Shown here in pieces: positions 1-5,926 of a stretch of 5,926 nt of DNA (position 1 is the first letter of the stretch; every line of letters starts with the position of its first letter). Both the position numbers and the translations under genes were made by a program. The DNA is taken from NCBI GenBank assembly GCA_011371325.1, contig DRQV01000086.1, forward strand, positions 1 to 5,926, read 5' to 3'. Below the pieces are notes generated by a model. It saw only the letters and a program-made list of their open reading frames with translations. It was not told the DNA's origin and ran no database searches. The stretch comes from Thioploca sp. Its GTDB lineage: Bacteria; Pseudomonadota; Gammaproteobacteria; Beggiatoales; Beggiatoaceae.

Positions 1-555
<555 letters not shown>

Positions 556-601
556 AAATTGTTTTCTAGCTAATCTTTAAGCTATTGCAAAAAGACTTTA
601 A

Positions 602-620
602 AAATATTGTTTGAATATTT
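602..620 (-). repeat. AT-only hairpin in the 16S leader
   Basis: A perfect 7-base inverted repeat (AAATATT / AATATTT) surrounds a 5-base loop in the transcribed leader between boxC and the mature 16S end. It would form a weak RNA stem. It may be part of the local fold of the 16S precursor. The main RNase III processing stem cannot be judged because its partner arm lies past the 16S 3' end, outside the window. Confidence 0.4.
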
Positions 621-648
621 GAATTATTAAAATATAATAACGCAAGTA

Positions 649-656
649 CCCACACA
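649..656 (-). promoter_or_regulatory. boxC element of the rRNA leader
   Basis: The minus strand reads TGTGTGGG followed by TACTTG, close to the TGTGTGGGCACT boxC of enterobacterial rRNA leaders. It lies about 18 bases downstream of boxA and about 95 bases before the mature 16S end, the same order and similar spacing as in E. coli rrn operons. In that system boxC accompanies boxA in the rRNA leader and lies in the region of precursor folding. The assignment rests on sequence and position together. Confidence 0.75.
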
Positions 657-673
657 AATTACCCGATTTATAC

Positions 674-685
674 TGTTAAAGAACA
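674..685 (-). promoter_or_regulatory. boxA antitermination site of the rRNA operon
   Basis: The minus strand reads TGTTCTTTAACA, one base away from the E. coli rRNA boxA TGCTCTTTAACA. In the nascent RNA, boxA is bound by NusB-NusE (S10), which with NusA, NusG and SuhB forms the complex that makes RNA polymerase resistant to Rho on the untranslated rRNA. The site lies just after a boxB-like hairpin and 118 bases before the mature 16S end, as expected. Confidence 0.88.
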
Positions 686-687
686 TT

Positions 688-713
688 GTTTGAGTGTTTA
701 ATCCCTCTCAAAC
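688..713 (-). promoter_or_regulatory. boxB-like hairpin of the rRNA leader
   Basis: The minus strand carries a perfect 7-base stem, GTTTGAG and CTCAAAC, around a 12-base loop, ending two bases before boxA. Its place between promoter and boxA matches the boxB hairpin of gammaproteobacterial rRNA leaders. The predicted transcript start is only about three bases upstream of the stem, so the hairpin would sit almost at the 5' end of the precursor RNA. The stem is visible directly; the boxB name is inferred from position. Confidence 0.7.
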
Positions 714-723
714 TATAACGGCC

Positions 724-752
724 ATTCTACAGAAGAAATTCTAATCTGTCAA
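724..752 (-). promoter_or_regulatory. rRNA operon promoter (sigma70 type)
   Basis: On the minus strand TTGACA (752-747), a perfect -35 hexamer, is followed after exactly 17 bases by TAGAAT (729-724), five of six matches to the -10 consensus. The bases just after the -10 read GGCCG (723-719), a G+C-rich discriminator in an otherwise A+T-rich stretch. In gammaproteobacteria this is typical of rRNA promoters under stringent (ppGpp/DksA) control. Transcription would start near 717-716, just before the boxB-like stem. It points straight at rrs, with boxB, boxA and boxC in order downstream, which leaves little doubt about its role. Confidence 0.9.
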
Positions 753-775
753 GGATTAAATGCTTTTTTTTTTGA
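753..775 (-). promoter_or_regulatory. probable UP element (A-tract) of the rRNA promoter
   Basis: On the minus strand a run of ten A residues (773-764) and further A+T-rich sequence lie directly upstream of the -35 hexamer, at roughly -40 to -58 from the predicted start. This is where the alpha-subunit C-terminal domains of RNA polymerase contact UP elements of strong rRNA promoters. The whole surrounding spacer is A+T-rich, so the tract is suggestive rather than decisive. No Fis site could be assigned. Confidence 0.5.
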
Positions 776-877
776 TTATTTTAAATAAATATGTTATTTC
801 AATAATTTAAATATGATTTAATTGAGTACGGTATATATCTAATTAAAATTAAATCTTATGTTATATTAAGACTACTA
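776..877. other. A+T-rich gap between glnE stop and rRNA promoter
   Basis: No gene, tRNA or strong signal is seen here. The stretch is almost entirely A and T. For glnE transcripts there is no G+C-rich stem followed by a T-run, so no standard intrinsic terminator is visible. The T-run at 764-773 reads as A on the transcribed minus strand and therefore cannot serve glnE. The only structure is the 9-base inverted repeat listed separately. Confidence 0.6.
815..855. repeat. 9-base perfect inverted repeat after glnE
   Basis: GATTTAATT (815-823) and AATTAAATC (847-855) are exact reverse complements separated by 23 bases, lying 23 bases past the glnE stop codon. As RNA it would be a weak, nearly all A-U stem with a large loop and no following U-run. 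It could stabilise or mark the glnE 3' end, but in DNA this rich in A+T such a repeat may arise by chance. Confidence 0.35.
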
Positions 878-3745
878 TTATTTGGATTCCATAATATATT
901 CCCAGCAGGAAATAACTTGTTGTCTATATTCAGTAAATTTGTTATTTACTATAGCAGGTTTGTTTTGCATAGTTAAACTATGAATTTCTGCACGATAATT
1001 CCAAAAAGATTCTCTTAATTTATCTCCTATGGACTCAGTAAATAACTTATGCCTTACCAATAATTTTAATAGTGGTAACATACTGGTAGTTTCCAATAAA
1101 TCTGGATAATCAATTGCCCAACGCAAAACGCCATATTGGATAATAAATTCAATGTCTACAATACCACCTCGTCCTTGTTTTAAATCAAATATACCTGAGT
1201 TAAATGGTGGATTAGTTGGTTTGCTTTTATCCAAATTACTACGCATTTTTTCTCGCATTTTTCTAATTTCACGTTGTAATTTTTTAGGTTCACGTTTAAT
1301 ACAAAGAGTTTCACGTCGAATTCTTTCAAACCATTTTATACTTTGTTTACAACCAGCAACTGCCCTGGCACGAATTAAAGCCTGATGTTCCCAAGTCCAA
1401 GCATTTTGTTTTTGATAGGTTTCAAAAGCGTTAAAACTAGTAACTAACATACCTGAGGCACCACTAGGGCGTAATCGTGAATCAACTTCATATAGAATCC
1501 CAGCTGGAGTATTAGTAGTAAGTATGTGAATAATACGTTGAGCCAAACGGACAAAAAATACTTGATTATCTAGTGGTTTATTGCCGTCAGTTGGTAATTT
1601 ACTTTCTAAATGTAAAAAAACAATATCTAAATCAGATCCATAACTTAATTCCATGCTACCAGCTTTACCGTAAGCAATAATGCAAAGACCAGGTATTTCT
1701 GTACAATTTGGTTGCCCATGTCTTTGAATTAAATAATCATAAGCTAATGTTAAGGATTTACGAATTAAAGTGTCAGCAATAGCTGATAAATATTCACTAG
1801 TTAAGTCAACTGTTAAATTGCCAGAAATTTCTGCTGTAGCTATATGTAATACATAAGCTCGTTTGAATTGTCGCAGAGTATCCATATGCATTTCTAAATC
1901 ATCAATTGGTTGATGAGCTAATTGAGCTTGCAAGGCATTATCTAATTCTGTTGGTTTAAGAGGAGAAAATAATCGTCTTGAATCTAGTAATTCATCTAAC
2001 AATAATGGATAACGAGTAATTTGTTCAGCAATCCATGCACTATCGGCACATAAGCCTACTAAATGTTTTAAAACTTGTGGTCGTTCTATTAATAAAGCTA
2101 AATAAACTCCCCGTTGAGTTATTGATTCAATTAGTTTTAAACTTCTTTGAATGGCATCATCTGGTGATTTATGTTCTTGAGCCACCATTATTATCATTGG
2201 GATTAGTGTATCTAACCTTTCTCTGCCACGTTTGTTTAATTTTTTAATACTATATGAATCGAACAATTGATGTAAAAAATTCAATACTTGTTGAGCGGAT
2301 TTAAAACCAGCCTGAGTTAATAGCAATATAGCTTGTTTGTCATCATGTAAACCATTAGCCCATAATGTTTGCCAGACATTGGTAACTGGTTTAGATTCTG
2401 TGGATGTTTCTGGAGCAAATACTTGTTCAAATTCACTATGTACTTGTTGTTGATGATGAATTAAACGAGCTAAAAATCGAGTCCAATCAGAAAATCCCAT
2501 ACTATAGGCTAATCGAGATTTGTTTATCTCATCATCTGGCAAAGTTTGAGTTTGCCTATCTTCAATAGCTTGTAAATGGTTTTCAGTTAAACGTAAAAAA
2601 TAATAAGCTTCTCGTAAACGAGTAATTGCATCTTTTGGTAAAATTTGGAAATTTTCTAATTGTTTTAAAGTTTCTAAAAGATTGCGTTGTTGTAGAGCCG
2701 GTTGTTGACCACCACGTATTAATTGGAATACTTGACAAGTAAATTCAATTTCACGTATTCCACCTGGTCCTAGTTTAATATTATTATTTAAACCTTTACG
2801 ACTAGTTTCTTGATCAATCATATTTTTCATGTTACGCAAAGACTCAAATGCGTTAAAATCTAAATAACGTCGATAAACAAAAGGTCGTAAATTTTTTAGT
2901 AAGGCATTACCTGCTGGTTTATAACCGGCCGCAGTCCTAGCTTTAACTAAAGCATAACGTTCCCAATCTCTGGCATGAGTTTGATAATAATTTTCCATTG
3001 CAGAAAAACTCGTAACCAAAGGGCCAGAATCACCAAATGGTCGTAATCGCATATCAACTCTAAATACAAAACCATCAGGAGTTAAACTATTTAATACATG
3101 AATTAGTTTTTGACCTAAACGGAGAAAAAATTCTTGATTAGAACGAGGACGTTTAACTCCGACAGTATCACCAGCTTCCGGGTAAGTAAAAATTAGATCA
3201 ATATCAGAAGAAAAGTTTAATTCTTGTCCGCCAAGTTTTCCCATAGCTAATACTATTAAAGGCTGTGATGTACCATTAGGATTACTGGGAGTTCCAAGCT
3301 GAGAAGTTAGATTATTATAAAGCCATCTTAAAGCTATATCTATTAAGGCATCTGCTAAATTTGATAATGATTGTAATGTTTCCTCTAAACTAGCCCAACC
3401 AGCTATGTCCCGCCAGGCAATACGTATCATTTCTCGATGACGAAATAAGCGTAAAGTCTGCATTAGTTTAACTTCATCTTTAACATCAAGCAATAAGTCA
3501 TCTAAAACTTTTAAATAATTGGTAGGGATTATTAATAAATCATCAATTAAATCATGTAGTAAATCTGGTTTTTTAACACAAAATTTAGCTATAAAAGGAC
3601 TACAAGCCCATACTTTGGGTAAACTAATATAAACTTGCTTTTGTTGTTCTAAACTAGCAATCTGCTCAGAAGTTGCATTGGCTTGATAATCTCGCCATAA
3701 ATTTTTTACTTCTAAACGTAATAAAATCGGTAAATCAGATAACAT
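878..3745 (-). CDS. glnE: Bifunctional glutamine synthetase adenylyltransferase/deadenylase
   Basis: GlnE attaches AMP to, and removes it from, a tyrosine of glutamine synthetase, answering to PII protein and glutamine; it is cytoplasmic. The 955 residues match the usual length (about 946 in E. coli). Two homologous nucleotidyltransferase halves are visible. The N-terminal half, for deadenylylation, has GKLGGQELNFSSDIDLIF (169-186) with the D181/D183 pair, D231 in RVDMRLRP, and GPGGIREIEF (326-335). The C-terminal half, for adenylylation, has GKAGSMELSYGSDLDIVF (693-710) with D705/D707, D755 in EVDSRLRP, and GRGGIVDIEF (858-867). A helical linker (about 455-600) corresponds to the regulatory domain. 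Both metal-binding Asp pairs are kept, so both activities are likely. The GKAGS loop departs from the GKLGG of the first half. The ATG start gives normal N-terminal length but has no clear Shine-Dalgarno sequence. It lies 77 bases after hpt and directly before the rRNA operon, on the same strand. Confidence 0.97.
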   Translation of the reverse strand: MLSDLPILLRLEVKNLWRDYQANATSEQIASLEQQKQVYISLPKVWACSPFIAKFCVKKPDLLHDLIDDLLIIPTNYLKVLDDLLLDVKDEVKLMQTLRLFRHREMIRIAWRDIAGWASLEETLQSLSNLADALIDIALRWLYNNLTSQLGTPSNPNGTSQPLIVLAMGKLGGQELNFSSDIDLIFTYPEAGDTVGVKRPRSNQEFFLRLGQKLIHVLNSLTPDGFVFRVDMRLRPFGDSGPLVTSFSAMENYYQTHARDWERYALVKARTAAGYKPAGNALLKNLRPFVYRRYLDFNAFESLRNMKNMIDQETSRKGLNNNIKLGPGGIREIEFTCQVFQLIRGGQQPALQQRNLLETLKQLENFQILPKDAITRLREAYYFLRLTENHLQAIEDRQTQTLPDDEINKSRLAYSMGFSDWTRFLARLIHHQQQVHSEFEQVFAPETSTESKPVTNVWQTLWANGLHDDKQAILLLTQAGFKSAQQVLNFLHQLFDSYSIKKLNKRGRERLDTLIPMIIMVAQEHKSPDDAIQRSLKLIESITQRGVYLALLIERPQVLKHLVGLCADSAWIAEQITRYPLLLDELLDSRRLFSPLKPTELDNALQAQLAHQPIDDLEMHMDTLRQFKRAYVLHIATAEISGNLTVDLTSEYLSAIADTLIRKSLTLAYDYLIQRHGQPNCTEIPGLCIIAYGKAGSMELSYGSDLDIVFLHLESKLPTDGNKPLDNQVFFVRLAQRIIHILTTNTPAGILYEVDSRLRPSGASGMLVTSFNAFETYQKQNAWTWEHQALIRARAVAGCKQSIKWFERIRRETLCIKREPKKLQREIRKMREKMRSNLDKSKPTNPPFNSGIFDLKQGRGGIVDIEFIIQYGVLRWAIDYPDLLETTSMLPLLKLLVRHKLFTESIGDKLRESFWNYRAEIHSLTMQNKPAIVNNKFTEYRQQVISCWEYIMESK

Positions 3746-3754
3746 TTTTTAAAT

Positions 3755-3773
3755 TACCAATAAATTTTTGGTA
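3755..3773. repeat. Small inverted repeat between hpt and glnE
   Basis: TACCAA (3755-3760) and TTGGTA (3768-3773) are exact reverse complements around a 7-base loop, placed 10 bases before the glnE start codon. There is no T-run after it on either strand, so it is not a standard terminator. In RNA it would be a short stem close to the glnE start and could affect translation initiation. This is inference from position only. Confidence 0.4.
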
Positions 3774-3822
3774 TAAGAGTTTAAAATATATCTTATAAAT
3801 TGGGATATTTAAAATACCAGTT

Positions 3823-4383
3823 TTATAAACCATGTACAGCATAAATACCTGGTACATAACGTAATTGTTTTTGATAATCCATACCATAACCAAAAACATA
3901 TCTATTTGGCACTACTAATCCAGTAAAATCTGCTTGTTGCAACCCAGGTCGAAAATTAAGTTGTTTTTCTACTAATACTGATGTAAAAATTTCTTCAGCT
4001 CCTGCGTTCATACAATATTTAACGATTGCTTGCAAAGTCAAACCTTCATCTAAAATATCATCAATGATTAATACAGTACGATTTTGTAAACTAACAGTAG
4101 GTTCTTTTATCCAATGTAATTCACTACCAGAAGTTTTTCCTCGATAGCGTGATGCATGAATATAATCTATTTCTAATGGTAAGTTAAGACGAGTTAGTAA
4201 TTGAGCAGCTGGAATCAAACCACCAATCATCACTGGTAAACATAATGGCTGCTTACCTAGTAATTTTTGATTTATATCTATTGCCATATTATCAATAGCT
4301 CTAAGCACATCTTGTTCATTATATAATTGATCAGCTTTTGCTAAAACACTAAGAATTTCATCTGTGTTTAGTTGGTTAGTCAT
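3823..4383 (-). CDS. hpt: Hypoxanthine-guanine phosphoribosyltransferase
   Basis: Purine salvage enzyme joining hypoxanthine or guanine to PRPP to give IMP or GMP plus pyrophosphate; cytoplasmic. The 186-residue protein has the type I phosphoribosyltransferase layout: the PRPP loop GG (54-55), the flexible-loop region YIHASRYRG (74-82), the PRPP-binding motif VLIIDDILDEGLTL (104-117) with D108/D109, K140 at the expected purine-contacting site, and the base-stacking tail VPNRYVFGYGMDY (158-170). The DDILDEG form and the NRYVFGYGMD tail resemble the roughly 180-residue HGPRT branch of beta- and gammaproteobacteria rather than E. coli Hpt or Gpt. The ATG start fits family length, but the bases before it (AAAATAAATC) hold no Shine-Dalgarno sequence. 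It follows purM by 52 bases and precedes glnE by 77. Exact base preference (hypoxanthine, guanine or xanthine) cannot be read from sequence. Confidence 0.93.
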   Translation of the reverse strand: MTNQLNTDEILSVLAKADQLYNEQDVLRAIDNMAIDINQKLLGKQPLCLPVMIGGLIPAAQLLTRLNLPLEIDYIHASRYRGKTSGSELHWIKEPTVSLQNRTVLIIDDILDEGLTLQAIVKYCMNAGAEEIFTSVLVEKQLNFRPGLQQADFTGLVVPNRYVFGYGMDYQKQLRYVPGIYAVHGL

Positions 4384-4394
4384 GATTTATTTTA

Positions 4395-4404
4395 AAGTAT
4401 ACTT
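4395..4404. repeat. 10-base palindrome upstream of hpt
   Basis: AAGTATACTT is a perfect palindrome 11 bases before the hpt ATG. On the minus strand it contains TATACT (4401-4396), which resembles a -10 hexamer, but no acceptable -35 hexamer is found 16-18 bases upstream. It could be part of a weak promoter giving a very short leader for hpt, an operator half-site, or chance in A+T-rich DNA. Confidence 0.25.
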
Positions 4405-4435
4405 AATGTAATAGTTATTTTAGATGAATTTGACA

Positions 4436-5473
4436 CTAAACAATCAATATATCCTGTGAATCTCTATTTTGCAAAGTATTAACTTCTCCAATATGCCAAG
4501 CGGTTTCGCCTGTAATTTGTAAACATTGTAATGCTTCTGACAAATTTTCTTGAGCAACACAAACTACCATGCCAATCCCGCAATTGAAAGTACGATACAT
4601 TTCGGTATTACTGATATTGCCTTGTTGTTGCAACCATTCAAAAATTGCCGGTTGCGACCAACTATTTATATCAATACTGGCATTTAAATTATCTGGTAAT
4701 ACTCTAGGTAAATTTTCTGATAATCCTCCACCGGTTATATGAGCCAAAGCATGTATTGGTACTTTATGCATTAAATTTAATAATGACTTAACATAAATAC
4801 GAGTTGGTTCTAATAGTACTTCTCCCAAACTACGATCATCCAATTTTTCATCTAGGATATTATCTTGTAAACCAATAATTTTACGGATTAATGAATAGCC
4901 ATTAGAATGTGGTCCACTAGATGCAATTCCAATTAAAGCATCTCCAGTTTGTACTAATTTGCTATCAATAATTTTATCTTTTTCTACGATACCAACGCAA
5001 AAACCAGCAATATCATAATCATCATTATTGTATATACCCGGCATTTCGGCAGTTTCACCACCAACTAATGCTGCTCCAGATAATTCACAACCTCTGCCAA
5101 TTCCAGTAATAACTTGAGAAGCGATTTCTATATCAAGATTACCAGTTGCATAATAATCTAAAAAAAATAATGGTTCTGCACCTAATGTTACAATGTCATT
5201 AACACACATAGCAACCAAATCAATTCCGATAGTGTCATACTTATCAAGTGCAATAGCCAACTTTAATTTAGTACCAACTCCGTCAGTACCTGATACCAAA
5301 ACTGGTTTTTTATAGCGATCTAATGGTATTTCAAATAAAGAGCCAAAACCACCAATTCCCGACAACATTTCTGACCGTTTAGTATGATTAACTATAGGTT
5401 TAATACGTTCTACTAGTAAGTTGCCATTATCTATATTGACACCAGCATCACGATAAGTTAAAGATTTTTTCAT
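4436..5473 (-). CDS. purM: Phosphoribosylformylglycinamidine cyclo-ligase (AIR synthetase)
   Basis: PurM closes the imidazole ring: FGAM plus ATP gives AIR, ADP and phosphate, the fifth step of de novo IMP synthesis; a cytoplasmic dimer. From the ATG at 5473 the protein is 345 residues, the same as E. coli PurM, and opens with the family signature SLTYRDAGVNIDNGN. Other hallmarks are SGTDGVGTKLKLA (61-73), GIDLVAMCVNDI (83-94), ALVGGETAEMPG (135-146), HITGGGLSENLPRVLP (245-260) and TFNCGIGM (295-302). These cover the ATP/substrate-binding N-terminal AIRS domain and the C-terminal AIRS domain. ATG 5473 is chosen for homology, although a TTG at 5494, seven codons upstream, has the better Shine-Dalgarno sequence. 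Unlike many gammaproteobacteria, purN does not follow; hpt comes 52 bases downstream. The C-terminus (DSQDILIV) is complete. No frameshift is seen. Confidence 0.97.
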   Translation of the reverse strand: MKKSLTYRDAGVNIDNGNLLVERIKPIVNHTKRSEMLSGIGGFGSLFEIPLDRYKKPVLVSGTDGVGTKLKLAIALDKYDTIGIDLVAMCVNDIVTLGAEPLFFLDYYATGNLDIEIASQVITGIGRGCELSGAALVGGETAEMPGIYNNDDYDIAGFCVGIVEKDKIIDSKLVQTGDALIGIASSGPHSNGYSLIRKIIGLQDNILDEKLDDRSLGEVLLEPTRIYVKSLLNLMHKVPIHALAHITGGGLSENLPRVLPDNLNASIDINSWSQPAIFEWLQQQGNISNTEMYRTFNCGIGMVVCVAQENLSEALQCLQITGETAWHIGEVNTLQNRDSQDILIV

Positions 5474-5491
5474 AGCGAGAGTTTCTAATAC

Positions 5492-5503
5492 CAATTAATC
5501 CTT
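5492..5503 (-). promoter_or_regulatory. Shine-Dalgarno and alternative TTG start for purM
   Basis: The minus strand reads AAGGA (5503-5499), then TTAA, then TTG (5494-5492), in frame with purM. The homology-supported ATG at 5473 has only GAAACTCTCGCT before it, without a purine-rich site, and AAGGA is 25 bases away from it. Initiation at TTG would add MVLETLA to the N-terminus. The four-base spacing is short, so this may be a real minor start, the main start, or coincidence. Confidence 0.4.
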
Positions 5504-5507
5504 AATA

Positions 5508-5926
5508 TTATAACAATTGTGATAAAACTACAGTCAATGGCAAGTATTGTCCATTTATTTGTAATAAACCATCATGTAAATTTATCTTACTTTTATAATA
5601 ATTTAAACCATCTTCTGTTAAAAATTCTTGTGGCAATGATATTGTAGATAATGATTTTGGAATATATGTTAATAATTGTAATTCCAAAATATTTAACATT
5701 GAATTAGGATTAAATAGTACTAATAGCGGATTTTTTAATGGTTTTAGTTGCATGTGTAATTCACCATAAACCAATCCATCTGAAGTGTTTAACTCAAAAT
5801 TAGTAATTGTTAGTTTAGGTAAATATTCTAACAAATTTATTCCTTGTGCTAACCAATTAAAAATAGCATCCTTATTATAGTATGTTAAAACACCTTGCAA
5901 TAAAGAAGGTAAATGTAAATTGGATA
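5508..5926 (-). CDS. DUF945/YdgA-like protein, C-terminal part (5' end beyond window)
   Basis: The frame is open to the window edge, so the gene starts outside; 138 residues plus the stop are visible. A TTG at 5900 can be read as a start, but sense codons continue upstream of it (reading SNLHLPSL), so it is probably internal. The visible part alternates beta-strand-like and amphipathic stretches with no membrane segment. Its end, KSKINLHDGLLQINGQYLPL, resembles the C-terminus of DUF945 (YdgA-family) proteins, where a line of the type DGxLxxNGxPLPL closes the domain. A middle segment (LTITNFELNTSDGLVYGELHM) also fits that fold. YdgA-like proteins are about 450-500 residues, usually with an N-terminal membrane anchor, and their molecular role is poorly known. 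The stop lies 34 bases before the purM ATG, which suggests co-transcription. Family assignment is by recalled pattern and not verified. Confidence 0.6.
   Translation of the reverse strand, partial: SNLHLPSLLQGVLTYYNKDAIFNWLAQGINLLEYLPKLTITNFELNTSDGLVYGELHMQLKPLKNPLLVLFNPNSMLNILELQLLTYIPKSLSTISLPQEFLTEDGLNYYKSKINLHDGLLQINGQYLPLTVVLSQLL

Noticed and set aside
764..773. T10 run as a terminator for glnE
   Set aside because: It is T on the plus strand but A on the transcribed minus strand, and no G+C-rich stem is beside it. It fits better as part of an rRNA promoter UP element.
1152..1385. Plus-strand reading frame of 77 codons
   Set aside because: Shadow of glnE on the opposite strand; the minus-strand frame carries the conserved GRGGIVDIEF motif in the same bases.
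2035..2247. Plus-strand hydrophobic reading frame of 70 codons
   Set aside because: Shadow of the glnE linker region; its hydrophobic composition arises from the complement of A+T-rich codons.
3746..3822. Separate promoter for glnE in the hpt-glnE gap
   Set aside because: Only -10-like A+T stretches such as TATATT are present; no -35 hexamer at 16-18 bases matches well enough to support a call.
5898..5900. TTG at 5900 as the start of the DUF945-like gene
   Set aside because: The frame stays open upstream to the window edge, there is no ribosome-binding site before it, and the family is much longer, so the gene is more likely truncated by the window.

Overview
The window looks like part of the chromosome of an AT-rich gammaproteobacterium (about one-third G+C by eye). 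The 5' end of its 16S rRNA and the boxB/boxA/boxC leader are of gammaproteobacterial type, and the protein genes encode proteins of proteobacterial type. Parts of the 16S recall the Legionella/Coxiella side of the class, but this is from memory of reference sequences and is weak. Low G+C could suggest a host-associated or streamlined lineage. However, retention of glnE (fine control of nitrogen assimilation) and purM (de novo purine synthesis) argues against extreme genome reduction.

Every supported gene is on the minus strand, so transcription runs from high to low coordinates. In that order: the C-terminal part of a DUF945/YdgA-like protein (5926-5508, cut by the window edge); purM (5473-4436), step five of de novo IMP synthesis; hpt (4383-3823), hypoxanthine-guanine salvage; glnE (3745-878), the two-headed adenylyltransferase that controls glutamine synthetase; and the start of a 16S rRNA gene (555-1, cut by the window edge). 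The gaps between the protein genes are 34, 52 and 77 bases with no convincing terminator, so they could be read as one unit. purM and hpt both lead to purine nucleotides, one by synthesis and one by PRPP-dependent salvage. glnE acts on glutamine supply, and glutamine is a nitrogen donor in purine synthesis.

The stretch 556-877 is the rRNA control region. It holds a strong sigma70-type promoter (TTGACA, 17 bases, TAGAAT) with an A-tract upstream and a G+C-rich discriminator, followed by a boxB-like hairpin, a near-consensus boxA and a boxC. The 125 bases between the glnE stop and the promoter are almost pure A+T and hold one weak inverted repeat but no recognisable intrinsic terminator.

I see no mobile element, CRISPR array, tRNA or unknown multi-gene system. 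This is ordinary housekeeping sequence; the points of interest are gene order, start-site choice and the compact rRNA control region.
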